From Polynucleobacter sp. AP-Kolm-20A-A1 (GTDB taxonomy: Bacteria > Pseudomonadota > Gammaproteobacteria > Burkholderiales > Burkholderiaceae): a DNA stretch of 64,000 nt. A program made the translations under genes and the position numbers. Location: positions 310,001-374,000 of the forward strand of contig NZ_CP061315.1 of the NCBI RefSeq assembly GCF_018688315.1, read 5' to 3'. Positions 33,790 through 41,244 of this stretch are shown piece after piece. The notes under the pieces were generated by a model. It was not told the origin of the DNA. It was given only the letters and a program-made list of their open reading frames with translations, and did not search any database. Position 1 is the stretch's first letter. Each line of letters opens with the position of its first letter.

Positions 33790-35034
33790 TTAGTTTTCAA
33801 ATGGGCGAGCTAGCCACTCTTTCCCTTTAAGCATTGCATTCCAGTAAAGCCAAGGGAGAACATCTTTCTTCAGAATCCAGGCGAGTCTGGTTGCTTTGAG
33901 TGGATTAATGAGCCATGGGAAGGTTGGCAGGAGTTTTCCGCCAAAGCCAAACTCAGCTAAAACAATTTTTCCATTTTCTACCGTCAATGGGCAAGATCCA
34001 TAGCCATCATATTTGGTTGGCAGTGGCTTGTTATGTTTTGCTGCGAGTAAATTTTCGGCAACCACCACAATTTGTTTTCTGGCTGCTGCTGCAGTTTTAG
34101 AATTTGGCGATGAACAACAATCTCCTAGTCCAAATATATTGGGGTAGCGAGTATGTTGAAGCGTAAATTGGTCTACCTCGACAAAGCCATCCGCATTGGA
34201 AACGGGACTTCCTTTGAGGCAATCTTGAGGTCCTTGTGGAGGCACGACATGCAGAATGTCAAAGGATTTTTCAACCTGTGTGACATTGCCATCCGCATCT
34301 TTCACTGCAAAGATAGCCTTTTTAGCTGGGCCATCCACCGAAATAAGGTTTGTGTTGAAATTGAGTTTGGCATTGTATTTTTTGACGTACTCCATGAGGG
34401 GTGGAACAAAGTCCGCCACGCCAAATAGGGCGGCTCCCGCATTATTTAATTCAACCTCAATATTGTTTAATCGACCTTGTTTTTGCCACTCATAGCAAGA
34501 TAGATACATTGCTTTTTGAGGTGCGCCTGGGCACTTTATCGGCATTGGTGGTTGCGTGAAAATGGCTTTGCCAGACTTCAAGTTGCGCACCAGCTCCCAG
34601 GTGTATGGTGAGTAATCATAGCTGTAGTTGGAGGTCACCCCATTTTTGCCAAGCGTTTCTTTCAGCCCAGGAATCGCATCCCAGTTGGATTTAATGCCAG
34701 TTGCAATTGCCAACTGTTTGTATTTAACGGGAGCGCCATTGTGAACAAGAACTTCATTGGCATCTGGATTGAAGCCTGCAACCTTTTCCTTAATCCAACG
34801 AACACCTGACGGAATGAGGTCTTTGGTATGGCGACGACTTTTTTTGATATTAAATGCACCACCTCCTACAAGTGTCCAAGAGGGTTGGTAAAAATGCTCT
34901 TCAGAGGGTTCAATGATTGCAATGCTTAATGAGTGATCTCTGGCTTTAAGGCTGGCAGCCAGACCTATTCCGGCGGCGCCACCACCTGCAATTACCACGT
35001 CAAACACATCAGATTTTGAGCTTGCTAGAGTCAT
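33790..35034 (-). CDS. Sulfide:quinone oxidoreductase, type II (SQRDL-like)
   Basis: The enzyme oxidises sulfide to sulfane sulfur and passes electrons to quinone at the membrane. The 414-residue flavoprotein has FAD motif VVIAGGGAAGIGLA (13-26). C168 in PIKCPGAPQK and C348 in GYGSCPL match the two redox cysteines of the mitochondrial SQRDL type. A further C306-C307 sits in GLGDCCSSP near the FAD-contact Asp. Length and block order fit. It is divergent from a persulfide dioxygenase-like gene. Together they would detoxify H2S and persulfides. Confidence 0.85.
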   Translation of the reverse strand: MTLASSKSDVFDVVIAGGGAAGIGLAASLKARDHSLSIAIIEPSEEHFYQPSWTLVGGGAFNIKKSRRHTKDLIPSGVRWIKEKVAGFNPDANEVLVHNGAPVKYKQLAIATGIKSNWDAIPGLKETLGKNGVTSNYSYDYSPYTWELVRNLKSGKAIFTQPPMPIKCPGAPQKAMYLSCYEWQKQGRLNNIEVELNNAGAALFGVADFVPPLMEYVKKYNAKLNFNTNLISVDGPAKKAIFAVKDADGNVTQVEKSFDILHVVPPQGPQDCLKGSPVSNADGFVEVDQFTLQHTRYPNIFGLGDCCSSPNSKTAAAARKQIVVVAENLLAAKHNKPLPTKYDGYGSCPLTVENGKIVLAEFGFGGKLLPTFPWLINPLKATRLAWILKKDVLPWLYWNAMLKGKEWLARPFEN

Positions 35035-35124
35035 ACTCCTTTTACCCCCATATTTTTTAGATTTAGATCATTAAAATAGCTCGAATTGACTCAATTGGCT
35101 ATCAGGGTTTGTGATTAGTCTACA

Positions 35125-35150
35125 ATTTTATATATTATTTATTATAAAAT
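35125..35150. promoter_or_regulatory. Candidate operator for the ArsR-type sensor
   Basis: Perfect inverted arms ATTTTATA (35125-35132) and TATAAAAT (35143-35150) are separated by 10 bases, in the 146-base divergent region between SQR and the MBL gene. AT-rich palindromes of this kind are typical of BigR/SqrR targets. The operator role is inferred from position and symmetry. Confidence 0.6.
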
Positions 35151-35180
35151 AAGCTATTCACAGCAAACTGGAATAAATAC

Positions 35181-36041
35181 ATGAAACCGATCGTTAAGGG
35201 CTTTTTTGACCCAGATACCTGGACCGTAACCTATGTGGTTTATGAAAAGCCAGGCTCACCATGCGTCATCATTGATTCGGTGCTGAATTATGACCACAAG
35301 TCAGGCCGTACCAATACGAAATCCGCTGATGAGGTAATCGAGTTTGTTAAGGCTAATAACCTGACTACGGAATGGATCTTAGAAACCCATGCCCACGCAG
35401 ATCATGTTTCAGCGGCACCATATTTAAAAGCAAAGTTAGGTGGCAAGATTGCCATTGGTGACCATATTTCAGTGGTGCAAGGTGTCTTTAAGAAGGTCTT
35501 CAATTTAGAAGAGGCATTTCAGGTGGATGGCTCTCAGTTTGATTATTTGCTTAAAGATGGGGAAGAAATCCAGTTTGGAAACCTGAGCCTGAAATCTCTC
35601 TTTGTTCCTGGACATACTCCGGCCTGTATGGCATATCAAGTAGGTGATGCCGTTTTTGTAGGCGATACGATGTTTATGCCTGATGTCGGGACTGCGCGAT
35701 GCGACTTTCCGGGCGGAGATGCGCACACACTCTATAAGTCTATGCAAAAGATTTTGAGTCTTCCCGGTGAGACTAGATTATTTATGTGTCACGACTATCC
35801 TCCAAATGGTCGTGCAGTAAATTATGAAACAACTGTGGCAGACCAAAAAAAATCTAATATACATATGCATGATGGCATTTCTGAAGATGAGTTCGTGCAA
35901 ATGCGAAGCAAGCGAGATGCTACTTTGCAAATGCCGGTACTCATTCTGCCATCCATTCAAATGAACATCCGGGCTGGTGAAATGCCTCCCAAGGAAAGTA
36001 ATGGCATCGCTTATCTAAAAATTCCACTGAACGCACTGTAA
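35181..36041 (+). CDS. MBL-fold persulfide dioxygenase-like protein
   Basis: The 286-residue protein has the metal-binding motif H70-A-H72-A-D74-H75, a later VPGHTPACMAY histidine and a GDTMFMPDVGTARCDFPGGD segment that the ETHE1/PDO and BLH families share. Persulfide dioxygenase oxidises glutathione persulfide to sulfite. Its partner SQR produces the persulfide. The next gene encodes a persulfide sensor of the BigR/SqrR type, the classic neighbour in bacteria. It starts with a good ATG at 35181 close to the candidate operator. Confidence 0.85.
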   Translation: MKPIVKGFFDPDTWTVTYVVYEKPGSPCVIIDSVLNYDHKSGRTNTKSADEVIEFVKANNLTTEWILETHAHADHVSAAPYLKAKLGGKIAIGDHISVVQGVFKKVFNLEEAFQVDGSQFDYLLKDGEEIQFGNLSLKSLFVPGHTPACMAYQVGDAVFVGDTMFMPDVGTARCDFPGGDAHTLYKSMQKILSLPGETRLFMCHDYPPNGRAVNYETTVADQKKSNIHMHDGISEDEFVQMRSKRDATLQMPVLILPSIQMNIRAGEMPPKESNGIAYLKIPLNAL

Positions 36042-36046
36042 TTCTG

Positions 36047-36367
36047 ATGTTGAACGAAAAGAAGCGGGTTGCTGAGTTTAAAAAGATGCAGTCCTCTGCC
36101 TCCAAGGCTTGCGAGTTCTTAAAGGTGCTCTCAAACCCGAGTCGACTCATGCTGTTATGTGAAATCGCCGTTGAGGAGCGCTGTGTTGGGGATCTGGAGG
36201 AATCAACAGGAATACATCAGCCAACCTTATCGCAACAACTTACAGTGCTGCGAACTAAAAAGTTGGTTAAGACACGGCGAGAGGGTAAGCAAATTTACTA
36301 CTCTCTTTCCAGCGATATAGCGCTATCAGTAATGAATTTGCTTTATAGCCATTACTGCAAAAAATAA
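36047..36367 (+). CDS. ArsR-family persulfide-sensing repressor (BigR/SqrR-type)
   Basis: The 106-residue winged-helix protein has the ArsR HTH (VGDLEESTGIHQPTLSQQLTVLRTKKLV). It carries C38 (MLLCEIA) and C104 (SHYCKK), 66 residues apart. BigR and SqrR use two cysteines with the same separation that join in a tetrasulfide when persulfide appears, which releases the DNA. C22 and C46 are extra. It follows the persulfide dioxygenase-like gene after 5 bases and is expected to control both divergent transcripts. Metal sensing is less likely, because the ArsR metal box CxC is absent. Confidence 0.85.
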   Translation: MLNEKKRVAEFKKMQSSASKACEFLKVLSNPSRLMLLCEIAVEERCVGDLEESTGIHQPTLSQQLTVLRTKKLVKTRREGKQIYYSLSSDIALSVMNLLYSHYCKK

Positions 36368-36402
36368 GACTCCCTTGCTGCTCTAGGAATTTAAAGAATA
36401 AT

Positions 36403-36816
36403 TTATTTTGACTTCCTCGGCACAAGTAGATGCAGCAGAAAGATGCCAATAAACATCAAGCCGATGATCCAATGAGTGCTAATCACTCCTTCGCGAAATT
36501 CTTCTGGTCCGTAATAAAGTAATGCTCCAGTAATTAATAGTGAAAATAGAAAGCTCAGCTGACTAAAGCCACTTAGCCACTTTCTTTTTGATAGGAAACC
36601 CGCCTTGATATGAAATGGCAGCACCGAACCAAGGGCTAAGGTTGCCAGCATAGCAGCAACACCATGGGCAGCTAGGATGCTATGAGTTCCAAGAGTGGTT
36701 CGCTGTATCTGAAATTGATGGCCTAGTAGATACATGAGGCCCGTAATAGAGCAAGTCATCATGCCGATAATCACAAACTTTCTTTGCCAGTTCGGCATTT
36801 TCCCAAGGCGGCTCAT
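36403..36816 (-). CDS. Four-helix membrane protein with paired histidines (possible heme b protein)
   Basis: The 137-residue protein has four hydrophobic helices and a basic tail. Helix 2 carries H45, H51 and H69. Helix 4 carries H115 and H129, exactly 14 residues apart. Histidines 13-14 apart on helices commonly ligate b-type heme. It is the last gene of the Fur-box operon and its start overlaps the apbE stop by 4 bases. I therefore propose that it passes electrons from quinol or a cytoplasmic donor to the flavinylated periplasmic protein, which is inference. A resemblance to DUF4405/cytochrome b561-like domains is only by pattern. Confidence 0.6.
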   Translation of the reverse strand: MSRLGKMPNWQRKFVIIGMMTCSITGLMYLLGHQFQIQRTTLGTHSILAAHGVAAMLATLALGSVLPFHIKAGFLSKRKWLSGFSQLSFLFSLLITGALLYYGPEEFREGVISTHWIIGLMFIGIFLLHLLVPRKSK

Positions 36817-37637
36817 GCGGCAATTCTCAGGGCTTGCGCTGAAAAGCGGGTGAAACAGGGATGGTGCTCATTATTGGATAAGGCTAAGACTTTCGTGAGG
36901 GCGTCTGCATAGACGCACTCTTTAGCTAGAACTGAGAATGAGCCCAAAACCTCAGCGTGCACTTCAGAAAGGTTCTGGGCCAGGGGATTGATAATGTGAC
37001 TTATCTGTTGATCTCTTTTTGCAAAGTAAAGACTGCTTGTTGCAATGGCGCCATCTTTCAAGGAGCCAATCTCAATCAGTTTTTCAGGAAGCCCTGGATC
37101 TCGGATCTGAATTGGCAGCGCAGTTTTACCAAATACCCGTAGGTCACCACCAGCATTTACAGATCCCGATGTTATTCCCTCGGAGATTAAAACTCTTACT
37201 GCCATATCAACCGCAAATCCTTTAGCAATGCCACCAAGGTCCAAACACACTGGTCGATCTGATTTGATGAGATCAGGCGCCAAAAACTGAATATCCTCAA
37301 TGCCGCCAAGCTCATGGTTTGTGAAGGTGATGTGTCGCGGCAATAGGCCTGCAGCAACGAGGCGATGGCCAATGCCGCAATTGAATAGACCATCTGAAGC
37401 CAAATAAACTTCTTTAGCAATCTTGATTACTTGGGCTGTCCACGGATGAATTTCAACAGCTTCTTTATGGGCAAGTTGATTGATGAGGCTGAGCTCACTC
37501 TCAGGATTATGAAACCCCATGAGGTCGTGTACTTTCTGAATTGCATTGAAGGCGTTTTCAATCGCCTCTAATCCATCTTCATTTTCCCGAATGGAGATTT
37601 CCACAAAAGTACCCAGTAGGGGTTTGCAACGAATCAT
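36813..37637 (-). CDS. apbE: FAD:protein FMN transferase ApbE
   Basis: The enzyme cuts FAD and attaches FMN through a phosphoester bond to a Thr/Ser of a target protein. The 274-residue sequence starts RCKPLLGTFVEISI, the usual first block, followed by LGGIAKGFAVDMA, GSVNAGGDLRVFG and YADALTKVLAL, which bind FAD and Mg2+. No signal peptide or lipobox precedes the first block, which is odd because the likely target protein has a Sec signal. The gene overlaps its neighbours by 4 bases on each side, so it is made with the FMN-binding protein. Confidence 0.9.
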   Translation of the reverse strand: MIRCKPLLGTFVEISIRENEDGLEAIENAFNAIQKVHDLMGFHNPESELSLINQLAHKEAVEIHPWTAQVIKIAKEVYLASDGLFNCGIGHRLVAAGLLPRHITFTNHELGGIEDIQFLAPDLIKSDRPVCLDLGGIAKGFAVDMAVRVLISEGITSGSVNAGGDLRVFGKTALPIQIRDPGLPEKLIEIGSLKDGAIATSSLYFAKRDQQISHIINPLAQNLSEVHAEVLGSFSVLAKECVYADALTKVLALSNNEHHPCFTRFSAQALRIAA

Positions 37638-38206
37638 TTTGCTTTGATAGTTTGGGTTTGGGCGCCTGGCGAAGAGGTGTTCTTCAGGGCTAACTCATAT
37701 AAAACGGCAACTCGCTTCACGCCATCAGTGAGATGCTTGCAAGAGAGGGTGGCTCCCCCAATATTTTGAATATCCTGATTAAGCTTAATGGGATCGCTTG
37801 CGGTCTTGCCCACAAATTGCTTGCGCCATTGCGCTTCCGCCACTTCATAACCATAAGACTCAACGTATTCCAAAACTTCAATACCGGCGATGCTGCCATT
37901 TGGATTGATAGCAACAGCATAGGTAATCATTTCATGTTTGCCTACCACTTCATCGATCACTAGCCAGCTTCCATCAGCGGCCTTCCATATCCTATCGCCC
38001 TGAAAGGGGTGGCGAATGCTGGAGGCAGAGCGCATTTTGTCTTGCAGGTCATCGGTAATGATGATGGGATTTTTTGTTAGCGTCTTATTGGGAAAGAGTA
38101 TTTTCTGAGCTTGCTCTACAGAAACATAAATTTTTGCATGGGCAATGATCGGTGCACTAATCATCGCAATGCCAATAAGAGCTAAAGGGTTAGGTTTCCA
38201 AATCAT
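37634..38206 (-). CDS. Exported FMN-binding domain protein with a flavinylation motif
   Basis: The 190-residue protein has a signal peptide (hydrophobic 8-22, cut near AHAK) and an FMN_bind domain of the NqrC/RnfG/NosR kind. The motif around D145 to S155 (DIQNIGGATLS) fits the ApbE target consensus, predicting FMN on T153. The upstream domain contains conserved aromatics and a YVESYGYE segment. The next gene encodes ApbE, overlapping by 4 bases. It would be a periplasmic one- or two-electron carrier. There is no sign of a transmembrane anchor other than the signal. Confidence 0.82.
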   Translation of the reverse strand: MIWKPNPLALIGIAMISAPIIAHAKIYVSVEQAQKILFPNKTLTKNPIIITDDLQDKMRSASSIRHPFQGDRIWKAADGSWLVIDEVVGKHEMITYAVAINPNGSIAGIEVLEYVESYGYEVAEAQWRKQFVGKTASDPIKLNQDIQNIGGATLSCKHLTDGVKRVAVLYELALKNTSSPGAQTQTIKAK

Positions 38207-38215
38207 TATTTCAAT

Positions 38216-38395
38216 TTAAGCAGTAAGTAGTTCATTTGCTTCGTTACAAAGCGTTTGGATATCGTTGTTAATGCCTTTGAGATTGGAGAGTGTTTCAAAC
38301 ATCATTAGCGCTCTCTCCTTAGCTATTTGGCATTGGGTCGCTTGAAACTTCAACAAGTGAGTCAGAGCCGCAACTAATAGATTCTGAGTTTCCAT
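38216..38395 (-). CDS. Unknown 59-residue protein inside the Fur-box operon
   Basis: I chose the ATG at 38395, just after the outer-membrane protein stop. A longer start at 38452 would overlap that gene by 38 bases. The protein is mainly helical, amphipathic, with one cysteine in the middle (QATQCQIAK) and one near the end (TLCNEANELL). No signal peptide, no known family. It is kept between the outer-membrane protein gene and the FMN-binding protein gene, with 19- and 9-base gaps. It might be a small accessory subunit, but coding status itself needs support from relatives. Confidence 0.45.
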   Translation of the reverse strand: METQNLLVAALTHLLKFQATQCQIAKERALMMFETLSNLKGINNDIQTLCNEANELLTA

Positions 38396-38414
38396 AAGTT
38401 CTTTCGTTTGGTTT

Positions 38415-39329
38415 TTAGTTAAGAGGGAAGCCAACTTTGACAATGAATTCATTTACTGAGTGGCTATCCCAAACGCGGGCGTTAGAGCATTCAGCAGTAC
38501 CGTCACCCATGCAGGTGTTGCCTTTCAGCTGGTAGCGCCAGGCACCAGTAATCCACCAGTCTTTGGCTGCATAGTGCACATTAGGGCCAACAAAAGTGGC
38601 TTTCTGAACCTGGTTTTGTAAGTTGTAGCTTGAGTAGTCATTATGGAAGCGCGCTTCTACGCCGGCTGACCATTTGGGGGCAAAACGATAGCTTGCACCC
38701 ACTAAAAAATCCAGCATCGATTCTGGTACGTTGCCATTGCCAACAAATTTCAATTGCTCGTTTGCAACGACCACGTTTCCAGCCAGTATTAGGCGATCAT
38801 CAATAAAATTTGATTGCAATAACAGACGAGCTTCAATTTCATTTTTATTGCGACCGAGTGTTGGCTCTAAGTAAAGTCCTACTCCAACTGGAGAGGTCAC
38901 TGGATTAGTAATTCGATATATGGCCTCTAGAGAGCCGCCCTCAATACCGCTTTTGCGATATGGTGTCGCTGGATTGTGACTTTCAGGAACGGGTTGACCA
39001 CCAGTACAGGTAGCCGCCTCACCGCATGCCTCTGGGTTTGTGTAGTTTTGGTTGGCATTTACGTAATACGCATTTAAATAGCCTGCGATTTGTAAATCAT
39101 TAGTAAGGCCGTACTCAAGCTCTGTGCGTGATAGCCAGTTGTTATAAGAACCGCTTGCTTGTTGTTTGTTGAGTTGCAGGCGCTGTTCAAACTCTAGACT
39201 TCCTTTGGGCTGTAGATCCAGGGTGTAGATCCACCCAAAAGCGCCTTCCCCAGCATGGGCGAGAGAGAAGTGGAGGGCGGCTGCAAGAAAACAGGTAAAG
39301 GCGAGTAGTTTTTTGAGGTTGAATTTCAT
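38415..39329 (-). CDS. Outer-membrane beta-barrel-like protein, DUF6662-like
   Basis: The 304-residue protein has a signal peptide (cut near AHAGEG) and a strand-rich rest with many alternating aromatic residues, GYLNAYYVN, GVGLYLEPTL and a terminal VKVGFPLN, as in outer-membrane barrels. Two cysteine pairs (C102/C108-region and C272/C279-region) may form disulfides in loops. It is the first gene behind two Fur boxes, so it is probably induced by iron limitation. The name DUF6662 is my recollection of such proteins and has not been checked. It has no TonB plug domain and is too small for a TonB receptor. Confidence 0.6.
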   Translation of the reverse strand: MKFNLKKLLAFTCFLAAALHFSLAHAGEGAFGWIYTLDLQPKGSLEFEQRLQLNKQQASGSYNNWLSRTELEYGLTNDLQIAGYLNAYYVNANQNYTNPEACGEAATCTGGQPVPESHNPATPYRKSGIEGGSLEAIYRITNPVTSPVGVGLYLEPTLGRNKNEIEARLLLQSNFIDDRLILAGNVVVANEQLKFVGNGNVPESMLDFLVGASYRFAPKWSAGVEARFHNDYSSYNLQNQVQKATFVGPNVHYAAKDWWITGAWRYQLKGNTCMGDGTAECSNARVWDSHSVNEFIVKVGFPLN

Positions 39330-39358
39330 CTTTTTAGTGGGCCGGTTGTTAATCTAAA

Positions 39359-39373
39359 TGAGAATTGTTCTCA
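39359..39373. promoter_or_regulatory. Fur box 1 (TGAGAATTGTTCTCA)
   Basis: The 15-base sequence is a palindrome with 6-base arms TGAGAA/TTCTCA around TTG, the common core of a Fur box. It lies 30 bases upstream of the outer-membrane protein start and between it and the divergent DUF3820 gene. Confidence 0.85.
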
Positions 39374-39386
39374 CTATAACACTAAA

Positions 39387-39401
39387 TGAGAATGATTCTC
39401 A
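39387..39401. promoter_or_regulatory. Fur box 2 (TGAGAATGATTCTCA)
   Basis: A perfect 7-1-7 inverted repeat, the canonical Fur-box form. Its centre is 28 bases from the first box, so two Fur dimers could bind on about the same face of the DNA. It lies between the operon and the divergent gene at 39478. Confidence 0.9.
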
Positions 39402-39477
39402 AGTGACTTAATAGCCATCAACTTAACAATGGTGAAATAAATGGCCCCTTCCTTATTTGCTTGTAAGATTTCTCCAA

Positions 39478-39720
39478 ATGAACGCAGAGTCCTTGGAAAA
39501 GCTGGTTTTAATGAAGATGCCCTTTGGTAAATATGTAGGGCGTGCTTTGGCTGATTTGCCGGGAAACTATTTGGCGTGGTTTGCCCGCGAAGGCTTTCCT
39601 AAGAGTGAGCTTGGTCAGCTGCTAGAGTTAATGCACACACTAGATCACAATGGCTTGCGTGGACTATTGGCGCCTATACAGCGCGCACATGGATTGCAGG
39701 CTAAATCTAAATTACTTTGA
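39478..39720 (+). CDS. DUF3820 family small protein
   Basis: The ATG at 39478 gives an 80-residue protein, and an upstream TTG at 39457 adds seven residues. It carries KMPFGKYVGRALADLPGNYLAWFAREGFPK, the family core that resembles the N-terminal part of exodeoxyribonuclease X C-terminal-type domains and is listed as a putative quorum-sensing-regulated virulence factor. No function is known to me. It is divergent from the Fur-box operon and its 3' end overlaps the secreted nuclease gene by 9 bases. Confidence 0.75.
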   Translation: MNAESLEKLVLMKMPFGKYVGRALADLPGNYLAWFAREGFPKSELGQLLELMHTLDHNGLRGLLAPIQRAHGLQAKSKLL

Positions 39721-40743
39721 ACGAACAATCAGGGTGACACGATTTCGTTCGTAAGTCACGGTTGCTGAGTCAGGTGGGCTGCTTTGCAGCAGGCTGACTT
39801 GTAGATTGGTTTGGGACGTAATCTGTTTGGCGATCTGTTTTGCTAAATTCTCATTGCGGTCATATTGAATCTGAATGTTCTCCACCTTGCCTGCTTTGAT
39901 GTTCTCAATGACCCCATTGAGCTTACTGGATGAATATTCGTCAAAAAATATGGGATACCATCCACCAAGCAATGGCTTCTGAGCCTTTGTTTTTAAAGGT
40001 TCTGTCGTTGCAAGGGGTTGCTGATTTGTATTGTTATCAACCGTCAAATGAAAATCAATGCCCGTTTTTTGCACCAATTCTTGATAAGAGATTGGCGGAC
40101 GCATATTTGCCCCATTGATGTTTTCAATCCAGTAGGCCCAGGCACTATTTTTGCTCGGGTCGTAGACTAGCTTATAGAGGTGACTGGGAATCGTCACGCG
40201 ACTTCGACCAATGCTGCCGCTATTGCCAACCGAGCCAGTGAACACATAAACATCACCCTCAGCTCTTTTGACATAGGCTCGAGTTGGCTCCTCAACGTTT
40301 TTAGCCCAGATGCCCTGATTATTCTGTCTTGCCTGGGGCATCATATTTGCTAGCGAGAACGATTGAGCCATGGAGCGTTCATTGCTCATATCTCCAGCTG
40401 GAGCATTGTGCCCACGGTCATAACCGCTACCGCGGTAGTCCGCTAGGAGTGAGCGCTCTGCGAAGGGGAGCCTGGCTTCTTCGTAAAACTGGTTGCTTCT
40501 TCGTGGGTGCGGGCCAGACAGTTGCTCTTTATTCAGTTTCTCAACTGTGTAGATGGGCTTTTTATCTTGTGGGGAGTAATAGATTGCAAAGCTATCAAAG
40601 CAGAGGTCTCGTCCAGCCTGGGCGGTTGTGGGTATCTGTTGGCCTGGAAAATGGTCTTTGCAGTCCTCAAAGGCTGCAAGCACATTGAGCGAAGCACACA
40701 GCGTTACGAGGGCAAGTAGGTTGCGAAACAATTTCATGGGCAC
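39712..40743 (-). CDS. Secreted DNA/RNA non-specific endonuclease (NUC1 type)
   Basis: The 343-residue protein has a signal peptide (cut near VLAAFE) and the beta-beta-alpha-metal nuclease motif D109-R-G-H112-NAPAGD. A downstream asparagine in MMPQARQNNQGIWAK would hold Mg2+. The family includes Serratia nuclease and EndA. H112 is the expected general base. The C-terminal 100 residues have a mixed fold with YDRNENLAKQIAKQIT and IVRSK at the end, longer than the core domain. The location suggests extracellular or periplasmic nucleotide scavenging. Confidence 0.87.
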   Translation of the reverse strand: MPMKLFRNLLALVTLCASLNVLAAFEDCKDHFPGQQIPTTAQAGRDLCFDSFAIYYSPQDKKPIYTVEKLNKEQLSGPHPRRSNQFYEEARLPFAERSLLADYRGSGYDRGHNAPAGDMSNERSMAQSFSLANMMPQARQNNQGIWAKNVEEPTRAYVKRAEGDVYVFTGSVGNSGSIGRSRVTIPSHLYKLVYDPSKNSAWAYWIENINGANMRPPISYQELVQKTGIDFHLTVDNNTNQQPLATTEPLKTKAQKPLLGGWYPIFFDEYSSSKLNGVIENIKAGKVENIQIQYDRNENLAKQIAKQITSQTNLQVSLLQSSPPDSATVTYERNRVTLIVRSK

Positions 40744-41142
40744 TAAGTGTATGAGCTCTACTTCCAGTCTTCACACTTTTTTATCTTTAGCTAGCTTAAG
40801 AGCTAATAAGAATCAGGGCCCCATCAATGTTTTTCTGAGTATAAAAATCTATTTTTTAGATCGGGCGCCTTGGTAAGTAGTGCTACGCAATAACTTTCGG
40901 CTTGCTACTACCCCTAGAAAATAAGGGATGCGAAAACACTAGATGTATGGTTTTCGGGACTGAATTTTTGGCCAAAATCACAAAAAAGTCCTAATTAAGT
41001 CATTTTTTTACAGAGTGAAATTAGCGCCCCCTAACTTTTATAAGTAATTGATTTTATTGATTTATATATGCTTTTTAGGGTAATTATCAGTAATTCCCCG
41101 TATTTCTAGATCAATAAGTTATTGATTTGTACTTCCTTATTC
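40744..41142. other. Non-coding stretch between the nuclease and transglycosylase genes
   Basis: The whole gap runs from 40744 to 41244. Up to the promoter at 41143 it is AT-rich, without a supported gene, tRNA or strong terminator. A possible nuclease promoter must lie near 40744. I see no ORF with a ribosome binding site and no strong repeats. Confidence 0.5.
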
Positions 41143-41171
41143 TTGACTTGATATAAGAAACTTCTTAGGAT
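41143..41171 (+). promoter_or_regulatory. Candidate sigma-70 promoter of the transglycosylase gene
   Basis: A -35 element TTGACT (41143-41148) and a -10 element TAGGAT (41166-41171) with the optimal 17-base spacing, about 73 bases upstream of the start at 41245. Confidence 0.6.
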
Positions 41172-41244
41172 GACCCATGTTTTTAAGATATTGCAATGCA
41201 GCATAAAACAGCAGTACAGTTTTTTGAGGTCTTGCAAACAATGA

